NCBI RefSeq assembly: GCF_019351405.1
Contig: NZ_JAHWZX010000018.1
Location: 1-42,162 of the forward strand
Direction: 5' to 3'
Source of the DNA: Stakelama flava
Lineage (GTDB): Bacteria; Pseudomonadota; Alphaproteobacteria; Sphingomonadales; Sphingomonadaceae
Length of the DNA: 42,162 nt
The position numbers and the translations under genes were made by a program. Shown one piece after another: positions 33,175-41,937 of this stretch. How positions within the stretch are numbered: position 1 is the stretch's first letter; every line of letters starts with the position of its first letter. The notes below the pieces were generated by a model that was not told the DNA's origin, searched no databases, and saw only the letters and a list, made by a program, of their open reading frames with translations.

Positions 33175-34500
33175 ATGACAGCACCAAGTTTGCAGGACGG
33201 AATCGACAAGGCGGGTTCGCCGATGAAGCTTCTTTGGAAGCCTAATCCGCCGACCCAGACCGTTCCCAAGGTGGAGCCCGAATTTTCGGGCTGGGAAAAG
33301 GAACAGCACGCCTATCGCGATGCTGTGATCCTTTATGACCTGTGTCATCACATGAACGACCTTTTTATCGAGGGACCGGACGCGATGAAGCTGCTGACCG
33401 CGGTCAGCGCCAATGATTACGAGAAATTCGTGATCGGTCAGGCCAAGCAGTTCGTGCCCGTAACCCGCAACGGCGACATCGTCACCGACGGCATCCTGAT
33501 GCGGATGGCCGACAACAAATTCCTGCTTAGCGGCGTCCCAGCCTCTCAAAACTGGGTGCGTTACTACGGCCAGCGCGACGGCTATGACGTCGGCTTCGTC
33601 GCGAACGCCGATTCCCACAACCGCCGCGACGGTCCCCCTGCCCTGTTCCGCTATCAGCTTCAGGGCCCCAAGGCGATGGCGATGATGGAACGCCTGCTGG
33701 GCACCACACCGCCGGATGTGAAGTTCTTCCATTCCGAGGAAGTGACGATCGGCGGCCGCAAGCTGCGCGCTTTCCGGCACGGCATGGCCGGCCAGCCGGG
33801 CTTCGAACTGCTCGGCGACTGGGAAGACAATGACGCGGTGAAGCAGGCGATCCTCGACGTCGGCGAAGGCTTCGGCCTCGTTCAGGTCGGCGGCCTCGCC
33901 TATTACACCAATGGCATCGAGAGCGGCTGGATTCCGACGCCGACGCCCGGCATCTATACCGATCCCGAGCTGGAGGATTATCGCAAGTTCGTGCCGCTCT
34001 TCTCCTATGAAGGGCAGAAGCCGCTTCATGGCAGCTTCTATTCGGACAATATCGAGGATTATTACGTCTCGCCCTATGAGCTGGGCTATGGCCGCTCGAT
34101 CAAGTTCAACCATGACTTTATCGGTCGCGAATCGCTGGAAAAGGCGAAGGACAGCTATCGCCGCACCCGCGTGACCTTCGTGTTCAATCCCGACGACGTG
34201 AAGAAGGTGCTTGGCGATCCCGGCTATCTGCTGCGCTATCCGCGCGACCGGGTGGAGGTGAACGGCGAGATGGTGGGCCTGTCGATGTACACGGCCAATT
34301 TCCCCGATGACGGCACGCTGCTGTCGCTCGGCCTGATCGACAAGGCGCATGCCGCGCCGGGCACCGAAGTGGAGATCGTCTTCGGCGAACATCCCGGTCC
34401 CGAAGCACCGGCGGATTTCCACCGCTCGCTGCCGCGCATCCGCGCGAAGGTCCAGCCCTCGCCCTATGATCAGGTTGCGCGTACCAGCTATCGCGGCTGA
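33175..34500 (+). CDS. Tetrahydrofolate-dependent O-demethylase, LigM/DesA family (GcvT-like)
   Basis: A 441-aa protein of the aminomethyltransferase (GcvT) fold. The layout follows LigM and DesA of Sphingobium: EFSGWEKEQHAYRDAVILYD, HHMNDLFIEGPDAMKLL, AKQFVPVTRNGDIVTDGIL, then LRAFRHGMAGQPGFEL, GIESGWIPTPTPGIYT and SNIEDYYV-like (DNIEDYYVSPYELGYGRSIK). Those enzymes move the methoxyl methyl of vanillate, 3-O-methylgallate or syringate to tetrahydrofolate. It is about 20-30 residues shorter than LigM, and divergent enough that the substrate is open. The ATG follows AAGAGGAT. The metF-purU-folD genes downstream on the other strand process the methyl-folate. A strong terminator follows. Confidence 0.85.
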   Translation: MTAPSLQDGIDKAGSPMKLLWKPNPPTQTVPKVEPEFSGWEKEQHAYRDAVILYDLCHHMNDLFIEGPDAMKLLTAVSANDYEKFVIGQAKQFVPVTRNGDIVTDGILMRMADNKFLLSGVPASQNWVRYYGQRDGYDVGFVANADSHNRRDGPPALFRYQLQGPKAMAMMERLLGTTPPDVKFFHSEEVTIGGRKLRAFRHGMAGQPGFELLGDWEDNDAVKQAILDVGEGFGLVQVGGLAYYTNGIESGWIPTPTPGIYTDPELEDYRKFVPLFSYEGQKPLHGSFYSDNIEDYYVSPYELGYGRSIKFNHDFIGRESLEKAKDSYRRTRVTFVFNPDDVKKVLGDPGYLLRYPRDRVEVNGEMVGLSMYTANFPDDGTLLSLGLIDKAHAAPGTEVEIVFGEHPGPEAPADFHRSLPRIRAKVQPSPYDQVARTSYRG

Positions 34501-34520
34501 TTGACGCAACCCTGCACGCG

Positions 34521-34563
34521 AAGAAAAGGGCCGCTTCCCACATCGGGGAGCGGCCCTTTTCTT
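34521..34563. terminator. Bidirectional intrinsic terminator between LigM-type gene and folD
   Basis: AAGAAAAGGGCCGCT at 34521-34535 pairs perfectly over 15 bp with AGCGGCCCTTTTCTT at 34549-34563 around a 13-nt loop. A T-rich strand follows the stem in both directions, so it serves both convergent transcripts. Confidence 0.9.
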
Positions 34564-34577
34564 GACTTGCGACTGAA

Positions 34578-35438
34578 TTAGGCGGTGAGCGCCTGAGCCG
34601 CCTTGATCGTATTGCCGAGCAGGCAGGCGATGGTCATCGGACCGACGCCGCCGGGAACGGGCGTCACCACGCCGGCATGGTCCATCTCGTCGGCGGCGGC
34701 ATCGCCAACCAGCCGCGTCCTGCCGTCCTCGCTCGTGACGCGAGTGATGCCGACATCGATCACTACCGCGCCCGGCTTCACCCAGTCGCCGCGCACCAGC
34801 CGCGGCGCCCCGGCGGCGACCACCACGATATCCGCCTTTCGCACGATCGACGCCAGATCGACGGTGTGGATATGCGTCACCGTCACCGTGCATTCGCGCT
34901 CGAGCAGCAGCAACGCCACCGGCTTTCCCACGATGTTCGATTTGCCGATCACCACCGCCTGCCTGCCCCGGAACTCGGACACCACCTCGTCGAGCAGCAT
35001 CATGCAGCCGAGCGGCGTGCACGGAACCAGCCCGCCGCCCCCGGTCGACAGCCGCCCGACATTGACCGGGTGGAACCCGTCGACATCCTTATCCGGGTCG
35101 ATAGCGTTCAGAACCTTGTCCGCGCTGATTTGTTCGGGCAGCGGCAACTGAACGAGAATGCCGTGAACCGCCGCATCGCTGTTTAGCCGCGCGATCAGCG
35201 CCAGCAGTTCAGCCTCCCCGGTCTCCGCCGGTAGTCGGTGCTCGAACGAGCGGATACCGACCTGTTTCGCCTTGGCCAGCTTGCGGCGGACATAGACCTC
35301 GCTCGGCGGGTCCTCGCCGACCAGGATCACCGCCAGCCCGGGCACCACGCCCCTTTCGGCGCGCATCCGCTCGACCTGCGCCGTGACACGGTGGCACAGG
35401 CGCTGCGCCACGACGTCGCCGCGTAATATATCGGCCAT
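34578..35438 (-). CDS. folD: Bifunctional methylenetetrahydrofolate dehydrogenase / methenyltetrahydrofolate cyclohydrolase
   Basis: A 286-aa cytoplasmic enzyme with the full set of FolD signatures: [14 protein letters not shown] with the catalytic lysine, [46 protein letters not shown] (dinucleotide site) and [15 protein letters not shown]. It interconverts methylene-, methenyl- and 10-formyl-tetrahydrofolate with NADP+. The ATG at 35438 comes 1 nt after the purU stop, so it is the last gene of a metF-purU-folD operon. In this context it oxidises methylene-folate made from aryl methyl groups; it may be a second copy beside a housekeeping FolD. Confidence 0.95.
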   Translation of the reverse strand: MADILRGDVVAQRLCHRVTAQVERMRAERGVVPGLAVILVGEDPPSEVYVRRKLAKAKQVGIRSFEHRLPAETGEAELLALIARLNSDAAVHGILVQLPLPEQISADKVLNAIDPDKDVDGFHPVNVGRLSTGGGGLVPCTPLGCMMLLDEVVSEFRGRQAVVIGKSNIVGKPVALLLLERECTVTVTHIHTVDLASIVRKADIVVVAAGAPRLVRGDWVKPGAVVIDVGITRVTSEDGRTRLVGDAAADEMDHAGVVTPVPGGVGPMTIACLLGNTIKAAQALTA

Positions 35439-35439
35439 A

Positions 35440-36297
35440 TCAGTCGTGGAAGACGATCGTGCGATGGCCGTCGATCACCGTGCGCTGCTCGAGATGGTCG
35501 CGAACGGCTGCCGCCAGCACGCGCCGCTCGACGTCACGGCCCTTACGGATCATGTCATCGGGCGAGTCCGCATGTGTCACCGGCTCGACTTCCTGCCGGA
35601 TGATCGGTCCCTCATCAAGATCGGAGGTCACGTAATGCGCGGTCGCGCCGATCATCTTCACCCCCCGCGCATGCGCCTGATGATAGGGTTTGGCGCCCTT
35701 GAACCCGGGCAGGAAACTGTGATGGATGTTGATGCAGCGCCCCGACAGAAACGAGGCGAGATCATCCGACAGGATTTGCATATACCGCGCCAGCACCACC
35801 AGATCGGCGCCGCTTTCGTCGACGATTTGCTTGATCCGCGCCTCCTGCTCCGGCTTGCTGTCCTTCGTCACCGGCAGGTGGTGGAACGGGATATGCTCGG
35901 GAAGCCAGGTTTCCAGCGCATCGCGCGAATGGTTGGAGACGATCCCCACCACATCGGCGTCGAGCTCCCCCGTCCTATGGCGATAGAGCAGATCGACCAT
36001 GCAATGGTCGAACTTCGACACGAGGATCAGGATACGCTGCCGATCGGCCGACGATTGCAACTTCACCTCCATCCCCTCGCGCTCAAACTCGCCGACCGCC
36101 GTATCGAGCGGCGCGCGGCCATTGCCGAGCCGGAACACGATGCGCATGAAGAAACGGTCGCTCAGCTTGTCGAGGAAATGCTGCGCCTCGAGGATATTGG
36201 CCCCGGCCCCGAACAATTTTCCGCTGACACCCGCCACCAGCCCCGGCCGGTCGGCACAGGATACCAGCATGCGATAGGTCGTCGTCGCACCAGTCAT
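35440..36297 (-). CDS. purU: Formyltetrahydrofolate deformylase
   Basis: A 285-aa protein with an N-terminal ACT domain ([20 protein letters not shown]) and a C-terminal formyl transferase/hydrolase domain: [20 protein letters not shown] with the catalytic Asn and His, and [17 protein letters not shown] with the catalytic Asp. PurU hydrolyses 10-formyl-tetrahydrofolate to formate and tetrahydrofolate. The start at 36297 is chosen because AAGGA lies 8 nt upstream; the ATG at 36306 is too close to it. It sits between metF and folD, and in this setting regenerates free tetrahydrofolate for the demethylase, with formate as the exit for the methyl carbon. Confidence 0.93.
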   Translation of the reverse strand: MTGATTTYRMLVSCADRPGLVAGVSGKLFGAGANILEAQHFLDKLSDRFFMRIVFRLGNGRAPLDTAVGEFEREGMEVKLQSSADRQRILILVSKFDHCMVDLLYRHRTGELDADVVGIVSNHSRDALETWLPEHIPFHHLPVTKDSKPEQEARIKQIVDESGADLVVLARYMQILSDDLASFLSGRCINIHHSFLPGFKGAKPYHQAHARGVKMIGATAHYVTSDLDEGPIIRQEVEPVTHADSPDDMIRKGRDVERRVLAAAVRDHLEQRTVIDGHRTIVFHD

Positions 36298-36323
36298 TGT
36301 CGTCATCCTTGGAAAAAAATCGG

Positions 36324-37199
36324 TCAGCGGGCGATGGCGGCACCGGCGGCTGCCCATTCCGCCATCTTTTGCAACCCGCCAAAGGGATATAGGTGAACCG
36401 TCACTGGACCCAGCACCGCCGGGTCAATTTCGCGCGCCAGTTCCGCATAGAGCAGGTCGGGCCCGGCGGTATTGAACAGCTTGGCCAGCGACGTCCCGTA
36501 TTTCGCCATGACCTTCGCCGACGCGCCGACCCCGCATCGCGCGGCGAAGCGCAGCAGCGTGCCGACATTGGCCGGACCGGGAAGGCCGACGCGCACCATC
36601 CCGCCGAACCCGTCGGCACGAATGTCGCGCAGCCAATCGACGATGGGCGCGCCATCGAACGCGAACTGGGTGAGGATTTCAATTTCCACGCCCGATCCGG
36701 AGAGGTCGGCGATCTTGTCGCGGCGCGCCTGATCCAAGCGTTCGCGCGATATGGCGGGATGCCCCTCGGGATAGCCGGCGATGCCCACCGTCCGGATGCC
36801 GTGGCGCGCCGGATCGACCGCGCTGATCAGCGCGCGGGCATCGGCGAACGGTCCCGCCGGCTGCGCCAGATCGCCGGCGATCACGAACAGCCTTTCCACC
36901 CCCGCCCCGCAGGACAAGCCGTCGAGAAAGCGTTGAAGCGTGTCCGCGGATGCAACCCGACGCGCCGCGACATGCGGCATCGGTGTCAGTCCCAGTGCCC
37001 GCAATTGCGCCGCCGCCGCGATCCGCGCCTCGTCGCTCTCGTTCGGCAGGTAGGTGATCGAAACCACCGTGCCGTCGGGCACGATCGGGCGAATGGCCTC
37101 CAACCGCATGGCGTCCTTCGCAGAAATCTCGAACGAGAAACCCGAAAGCAGGTCGGCGCGGGGCGCATCGCCGGAATCAATCATCGAAAGGGTCGCCAC
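36324..37199 (-). CDS. metF: Methylenetetrahydrofolate reductase, MetF-type
   Basis: A 291-aa TIM-barrel flavoprotein-like enzyme. Recognisable stretches are the start DLLSGFSFEISAKDAMRLEA, VPDGTVVSITYLPNE, FVIAGDLAQPAGPF (in place of the usual 'LRGD'), GIAGYPEGHP and the late EILTQFAFDGAPIVDW. It interconverts methyl- and methylene-tetrahydrofolate. The GTG start at 37199 follows GGAGG with eight bases between. It is the first gene of the metF-purU-folD operon. It resembles the divergent MetF-like proteins next to ligM in Sphingobium more than housekeeping MetF, so it probably runs in the oxidative direction to recycle methyl-folate from O-demethylation. Confidence 0.85.
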   Translation of the reverse strand: MATLSMIDSGDAPRADLLSGFSFEISAKDAMRLEAIRPIVPDGTVVSITYLPNESDEARIAAAAQLRALGLTPMPHVAARRVASADTLQRFLDGLSCGAGVERLFVIAGDLAQPAGPFADARALISAVDPARHGIRTVGIAGYPEGHPAISRERLDQARRDKIADLSGSGVEIEILTQFAFDGAPIVDWLRDIRADGFGGMVRVGLPGPANVGTLLRFAARCGVGASAKVMAKYGTSLAKLFNTAGPDLLYAELAREIDPAVLGPVTVHLYPFGGLQKMAEWAAAGAAIAR

Positions 37200-37520
37200 A
37201 CAAACATCCTCCAATAACAACCGGCATTCGTGCCGTGCTTGATCTTCCGAGACGTTATGGGGATGGCCGCGCGGTCGGAAACACACGGATCGGCAACAAA
37301 CTATTGCACAAAACTGACAGATGCGCGGGCGCGCCTACCGAGCTGCGGGGCTGAATGACGGAAAAGCCTGCATCTTGTCGGTTCGCCAGTGCGATCGCAC
37401 GACTGTTCACGAAATCGCACCAGATTGTTGCGCACCTGTCGCTTCGATCCGTCGCTCGCAACGCCTAGACTCGGCGCCATAAAATGCGCGCCAGCGCTTG
37501 GTGACTAGATGGAGAGGATC
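37200..37520. promoter_or_regulatory. Divergent control region between metF operon and Rieske oxygenase, with 12-bp palindrome
   Basis: No gene in these 321 bp. A perfect palindrome, GTGCGATCGCAC, lies at 37389-37400, a good operator candidate placed to affect both directions. The left end holds the metF ribosome-binding site, and the right end GGAGAGGATC, the oxygenase ribosome-binding site. Promoter boxes could not be set with confidence. Confidence 0.45.
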
Positions 37521-38570
37521 ATGGGCAGTTTCGCAAAAAATCAATGGTATGCCGCGGCATGGCTCAGCGAGCTGACCGATGCGCCGCTCGCCCGGCGTAT
37601 CCTGGACGAGCCGGTGGTGCTGTTCCGCACGCCAGAGGGAACCGTCTCCGCCCTGCTCGACCGCTGCCCGCACCGGCTGGTGCCGCTGTCGATGGGAACC
37701 GTGACCGGGCGCGGCTTGCAATGCGGCTATCACGGCATGACCTTCGGCGGGAACGGTCGCTGCGTCCATATTCCGGGGCAGGACACGATACCGCCACAAG
37801 CGCAGGTGCCGAGCTACCCGATCGAGGAACGCTACGGCATTGCATGGATTTGGATGGGCGAGGCCGATCAGGCCGATCGGGCGCTGCTGCCCGACATTCC
37901 GTATCACGACGATCCCGACTGGGAACGAATCGATGGCGGCTATCAGCACCATCCGTCCAACTATCTCAACATCGTCGAAAACCTGATGGACCCGGCGCAT
38001 ACGACCTTCGTCCACAAACAGACGATCGGCAATCCGGCGGCCGCCGACACACCGGTGACGATGGAGCGCACCGACGAGCATATCGTTGCCTATAAATGGC
38101 TCAAAAACTCGCCGCCCTCGCAGATGGACGTGAAGATCAAGGATTTCGGGGACGAGAAGGTAGATCGAGGGATTTTCTTCTACTTCATCATCCCGTCGAC
38201 CTCGCGCGTCGACGTGATCACCATGCCGGCCGGGCTCGAGCCGACGGAGGAAAATTATAATAAGGGGCTGCGCAACAACAGCTACAAGTTTCTGACGCCC
38301 GAGAGCGAGACGAGCACGCACTTCTTCTGGATGCACCTGCGCAACTACAAGGTCGGCGACAAGGCTTGGTCGGAGCGGATGCGCGGCGTCTTCGAACAGA
38401 CCTTCCTCGAGGATCGCGACATCGAAATGGCGATGCAGAGCTGGCAGAACGAGGTCGGCGTGCGCCAGTTCGTCGGGCTGGAGATCGACCGCGCGCCGAC
38501 CATCGCGCTGAGGATGATCGGCAAGATGGTGAAGGACGAGAAAGCCGAACGCGAAACGGCGGTCGCGTGA
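37521..38570 (+). CDS. Rieske non-heme iron oxygenase, VanA-like O-demethylase
   Basis: A 349-aa oxygenase alpha subunit. The Rieske 2Fe-2S site is DRCPHRL with C49 and H51, then CGYHG with C68 and H71. The mononuclear iron site follows in NIVENLMDPAHTTFVH with H160 and H165 and bridging D157. The length and the second-half pattern fit vanillate O-demethylase (VanA) and dicamba-type O-demethylases, which release formaldehyde. The start ATG at 37521 follows GGAGAGGATC; an ATG 12 nt upstream is less likely. No VanB-type reductase gene is adjacent, so electrons must come from elsewhere. The stop overlaps the GTG of the next gene. Confidence 0.9.
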   Translation: MGSFAKNQWYAAAWLSELTDAPLARRILDEPVVLFRTPEGTVSALLDRCPHRLVPLSMGTVTGRGLQCGYHGMTFGGNGRCVHIPGQDTIPPQAQVPSYPIEERYGIAWIWMGEADQADRALLPDIPYHDDPDWERIDGGYQHHPSNYLNIVENLMDPAHTTFVHKQTIGNPAAADTPVTMERTDEHIVAYKWLKNSPPSQMDVKIKDFGDEKVDRGIFFYFIIPSTSRVDVITMPAGLEPTEENYNKGLRNNSYKFLTPESETSTHFFWMHLRNYKVGDKAWSERMRGVFEQTFLEDRDIEMAMQSWQNEVGVRQFVGLEIDRAPTIALRMIGKMVKDEKAERETAVA

Positions 38571-38983
38571 GCGCCCCGCTCGCCGAACCGCGCGTGGCCA
38601 CCTTTACCGCGCGCGCGCCGCACATCACCTGCTGGACCGAGTTGCGCGCGCTCAACGTCCTCGCCGATATCGGCGTGCATCATCACGAAATCGGCCGTCC
38701 CCAGCCGCTCACCATCCATGTCCGGCTGGAGGTGATCCCGCCCGAACGCGACGCAATCGACGCGGTGTTTGACTATGTGGAGGTGAAGGCCATCGCTGAG
38801 CGGCTCGCGCGCGAACGGATCGTGCTGGTCGAAACCTTCGCGCTGCGTCTGGCGCGCGAATGCCTCGCCCATTGCTGCGTCCTGACGGCAGAGGTTTCGA
38901 TCGAAAAACCGCAGGGCGTTCCCGGCGCCAGGGCGGGCACCAGCGTTCGTGTGGCCGACGGCTCCCGGCTCAACCTTCCTTGA
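38567..38983 (+). CDS. Dihydroneopterin aldolase-like (FolB-type) protein
   Basis: A 138-aa protein of the tunnelling fold (T-fold). After an N-terminal extension, LNVLADIGVHHHEIGRPQPL matches the FolB motif (I-G-V-x-x-H-E), followed by a central VFDYVEVKAI and late EVSIEKPQGVPGARAGTSV where the Lys-Pro of pterin-binding enzymes sits. FolB makes 6-hydroxymethyl-dihydropterin in folate synthesis. The GTG start overlaps the Rieske gene stop (GTGA), so translation is coupled. A folate-making enzyme in a demethylation cluster suggests extra demand for tetrahydrofolate. The 3' end overlaps the convergent gene by 14 nt. Confidence 0.75.
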   Translation: MSAPLAEPRVATFTARAPHITCWTELRALNVLADIGVHHHEIGRPQPLTIHVRLEVIPPERDAIDAVFDYVEVKAIAERLARERIVLVETFALRLARECLAHCCVLTAEVSIEKPQGVPGARAGTSVRVADGSRLNLP

Positions 38984-39335
38984 GCTGCCTCAACTCGCGC
39001 CGCGCCGCCTGATACCGCGGAAGCACCGAACCGGCATAGGCCTGGAACACCGGTAGGTCCGTGGGATCGATCCCGGCCTGTTGCGCCAGCCGTTCGATGA
39101 TCGCGTCGGATTCCTTCATATATTCCTTCTGAGCGATCCGGGCGGCGGGAAAGGTCGTCTTGTCAAACCGCCTGGCGAGTTCGTCGCGTATCCCGGCTTC
39201 CGCCGCATCCCCCGGCGTGAACACCTTAAGCTCGCACGTTTCGGCCAAGCCCGTTTCGAGCAGGAAAATTCGCAGCTTCAGACAATGCGGACAGGTCGCC
39301 TTCAGATAGAGCGCAGGGCGGAAGTGCTCGCTCAT
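38970..39335 (-). CDS. Glutaredoxin/GST N-terminal domain-like protein
   Basis: A 121-aa protein with a thioredoxin-like start, LYLKATCPHCLKLRIFLLET, placing a CPHC redox pair at residues 15-18, followed by a cis-Pro-like region (KTTFPAARI) and a helical tail (ESDAIIERLAQQAG). It is too short for a full glutathione transferase, so a stand-alone GST N-terminal or glutaredoxin-like thiol protein is likely. Its ATG overlaps the lactonase stop (ATGA), so the two are translated together. Confidence 0.75.
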   Translation of the reverse strand: MSEHFRPALYLKATCPHCLKLRIFLLETGLAETCELKVFTPGDAAEAGIRDELARRFDKTTFPAARIAQKEYMKESDAIIERLAQQAGIDPTDLPVFQAYAGSVLPRYQAARRELRQLKEG

Positions 39336-40390
39336 GCGAAGGCGATCCCGGTCGGCGCAGGAACCGAAAGGCTCGCAGCCGTCGGCGTCAGCATGCCCGT
39401 CGCCGGGTCAATCCGGAAGGCCGTCACCAAATCCGACGCCTGGTTCGCAACGAGCAGCCAGTCGCCATCAGGCGAGATCGCGGCACACCACGGCCTTTCG
39501 CCGCCCGCCGCGATCCGTTGTACCATTTCGGGTAAACCGGTTTGCGCATCGAGCGCGAGGACAATGATCTCGTGCGTGCCCCGGTTCGACAGATATAGGA
39601 AGCGTCCGTCGTTCGACATGGCGATCGCAGCGGCGCTTGGCTCGTGCTCGGCCCCGGCCTCGTCCAGCGACATCACGGCGACCTGTTGGATCGCGCCGTC
39701 TTCCCAGCGATAGACATAAAGCTCCGCCGACAATTCAGTAAGCATATAGGCGAAACGCCCGTCGTTGCCGAACAGGATGAGCCGCGGCCCTGAGCCCGGC
39801 CCTGTGTCCACAAATGCGGGCTGCGCCGGTTCCAGCGCAAGGCCCTCGGCGTCGAAGCGATAGATGTATAGCTTGTCCGTGCCCATGTCGGGCACCAGCA
39901 GAAACCGGCCTGACGGGTCGAGCGTGACACCATGCGGATGTGCCGATTTCTGGCGGCGATGCGGTCCTGACCCCTCCTGGCGCTGCAACGAACGAACCGG
40001 CTCCAGCACGCCGTCGGAGCGCACGGGAAACACCCCCGCCTGTCCCCCGCCAAAATTGCACACGAACAACGCCCGGCCATCGGGCACAAGATCGAGATGC
40101 GTCGCACCGCCGCCGCCGGAGGATCGCCCGCCAAGCCCGAACAGCGCGCCGCTCTTCGCATCGTAGCGGAAGCTGACGACTGCTCCGTCGCGATCGCCGG
40201 CATTGCCCACCTCGCTGGTCGCGAAGAGCAGGCTGCGTCCCCTGTCGGTCGTGACCCATGTCGGCCGCTCGACCTCCGCCGCCCAGCCGATTGGCGCCAG
40301 TGTCCCGGCGGCCGTGTCGTGCCGCGCAGCGAAAATACCCTGCCCGGCTTCGGTCGCCTGCGTTCCGATAAATACCGTCTGCTGCGTCAA
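39332..40390 (-). CDS. Lactonase family beta-propeller protein (YbhE/6-phosphogluconolactonase-like)
   Basis: A 352-aa seven-bladed propeller of the Lactonase (PF10282-type) family. Markers are VFIGTQATEAGQGIFAARHD at the start, SGGGGATHLDLVPDGRALFV, KSAHPHGVTLDPSGRFLLVP (the typical 'xHPHxV' stretch) and FLYLSNRGTHEIIV. Relatives hydrolyse 6-phosphogluconolactone, carboxymuconolactones or related lactones. The in-frame start is a TTG at 40390 with a GGGG-rich ribosome-binding site. In this aromatic-catabolism setting a muconolactone or pyrone-type lactone is plausible; no signal peptide, so cytoplasmic. It precedes the GST-like gene in one operon. Confidence 0.85.
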   Translation of the reverse strand: MTQQTVFIGTQATEAGQGIFAARHDTAAGTLAPIGWAAEVERPTWVTTDRGRSLLFATSEVGNAGDRDGAVVSFRYDAKSGALFGLGGRSSGGGGATHLDLVPDGRALFVCNFGGGQAGVFPVRSDGVLEPVRSLQRQEGSGPHRRQKSAHPHGVTLDPSGRFLLVPDMGTDKLYIYRFDAEGLALEPAQPAFVDTGPGSGPRLILFGNDGRFAYMLTELSAELYVYRWEDGAIQQVAVMSLDEAGAEHEPSAAAIAMSNDGRFLYLSNRGTHEIIVLALDAQTGLPEMVQRIAAGGERPWCAAISPDGDWLLVANQASDLVTAFRIDPATGMLTPTAASLSVPAPTGIAFA

Positions 40391-40423
40391 CGCCTGTTTC
40401 CCCTGACGATCGCGCTCCTCGAA

Positions 40424-40441
40424 CCAATTCGTCCAAATTGG
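40424..40441. promoter_or_regulatory. Inverted repeat upstream of the lactonase operon
   Basis: CCAATT at 40424-40429 and AATTGG at 40436-40441 form a 6-bp inverted repeat with a 6-bp spacer, about 34 bp upstream of the lactonase start and in the spacer divergent from the AAHS carrier. It fits an operator for one or both directions. Confidence 0.4.
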
Positions 40442-40610
40442 CCTTTACGCGCCCACCGCATCAAATTGCTTCCCTGCGCGCGGCGATAAATAGACCGCCG
40501 CAACCGATCACAGCATGAGCGCGCATATTGCCTGCCGAAACCCTCCGGCAATAGGTTTTACGCAAAGGAGCGGCGCGAATGGCCGTTGACATAATCCGGG
40601 AGGGCTTACG

Positions 40611-41909
40611 ATGAGCAACCAGAACGGCGATGCGCCCGCATCCCCCGATCCGGCACGACCCGACGGCGGGGCACCATCGGCAGGGTCCGAGTCCGCGCCC
40701 TCGAAAGGGCGCTTCAAGCTGGCTATGTGCTTTCTGGTCGCTGCGCTGGAAGGATATGACATTCAGGTCATCTCTTCCGCGGCGCCGCAGCTTCGCGTCG
40801 CCATGAACCTGCGCCCGGACCAGATCGGGATATTCTTTGCCGCTACGTTGATTGGATTGGCTATCGGCGCGGTTCTTGGCGGCTGGTTTTCCGACCGCTA
40901 CGGTCGAAAACCGGTACTTATCGGTTCGGTCTGCGCGCTGGGCCTCTTCACTTTCCTCACCACGCTGGTAACGAGCTATGATGGATTGCTGATTACCCGC
41001 ATCCTCGCCGGCATCGGGCTCGGCGGCGCGATGCCGACGCTGATCGCCACGGTGGCGGAACTCAGCGGCGGTCGCCGTACGACCAGTGCAGTGACCACGA
41101 TGATCTGCGGCCAGCCCACCGGCGGAATCGTCTCGGCGTTGACCGGGCAGACGATTGCCAACGCGTTCGGCTGGCAGAGCCTCTTCTTCACCGGCGGCGT
41201 GCTCACTCTGCTGATCGTTCCCTTCGTGATCTTCCTGATCCCGGAAACTGGAAAACCGCTCCACCACGAGGCACGCACGCCGCAGATGCCAGCCGCGCGC
41301 GCGCTGTTTGGCGACGGCCGCACGGCAAGCACCCTCTTGTTGTGGCTGATCTTCATCCTCGCGCTCGCCCTGCTCTCGATCCTGCTTAGCTGGACGCCGC
41401 TGCTCGTCATCGGAAAGGGACTGGGCAAAATGGTGGGCCTCAACACGGTCATCGCCATCAATTTCGGCGGCATACTGGGCGGCCTGGCAATCAGCCGTCT
41501 GATCGATCGTCACGGCGTGCGCTGGCCCATGATCGCGCTTTTTGCAATCGTCACAGTCAGCCTCTTCCTGTTCGCCAATGCGGCTTCCTCAATCGCGATG
41601 ATCCTGTTGGGTGTTGCGGTCGGCTTCGGGGTTCTGGGCGCGCAGTTCACGCTATACGGAATTGCACCTCGTCTTTATCCCGTCGCGGGGCGTGGGTCCG
41701 GTGTTGGAATTGCAGTAGCAATGGGGCGCGTTGGCTCAATTCTAGGCCCCATCCTGATCGGCGACTATATCCATGGCGGTGCGAGCGAAAACGAAGCGGT
41801 GCTGTTGATGATGCCCGCTGCGGTCATTGCGGGCTTAGCGGTATTCCTACTCGCGAATAGTTCGAAAGGAGTGCTCGATATCGATCTGGCCGCCGGCCCC
41901 CAGAAATAA
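40611..41909 (+). CDS. MFS aromatic acid:H+ symporter (AAHS-type, PcaK/BenK-like)
   Basis: A 432-aa inner-membrane carrier with about twelve hydrophobic segments after a hydrophilic N-terminal tail. AAHS signatures are the LEGYDIQVIS segment in TM1 (the acidic substrate-coupling motif, usually D-G-Y-D, here E-G-Y-D), the loop GGWFSDRYGRKPVLIGS after TM2, and LAGIGLGGAMPTLIA in TM4. Relatives import protocatechuate, 4-hydroxybenzoate, vanillate or benzoate. The ATG at 40611 follows GGGAGGG. Its position beside O-demethylation genes suggests uptake of a methoxylated benzoate. The E for D change in TM1 is conservative. Confidence 0.88.
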   Translation: MSNQNGDAPASPDPARPDGGAPSAGSESAPSKGRFKLAMCFLVAALEGYDIQVISSAAPQLRVAMNLRPDQIGIFFAATLIGLAIGAVLGGWFSDRYGRKPVLIGSVCALGLFTFLTTLVTSYDGLLITRILAGIGLGGAMPTLIATVAELSGGRRTTSAVTTMICGQPTGGIVSALTGQTIANAFGWQSLFFTGGVLTLLIVPFVIFLIPETGKPLHHEARTPQMPAARALFGDGRTASTLLLWLIFILALALLSILLSWTPLLVIGKGLGKMVGLNTVIAINFGGILGGLAISRLIDRHGVRWPMIALFAIVTVSLFLFANAASSIAMILLGVAVGFGVLGAQFTLYGIAPRLYPVAGRGSGVGIAVAMGRVGSILGPILIGDYIHGGASENEAVLLMMPAAVIAGLAVFLLANSSKGVLDIDLAAGPQK

Positions 41910-41937
41910 GGAAAAAGGACAGCGGCGGATGCTAACA

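Noticed and set aside
32803..35022. A 739-codon open frame on the minus strand
   Set aside because: It runs across the LysR start, the LigM-type gene and folD in frames that do not match any of them. Its sequence is His/Arg/Val-rich antisense shadow without domains.
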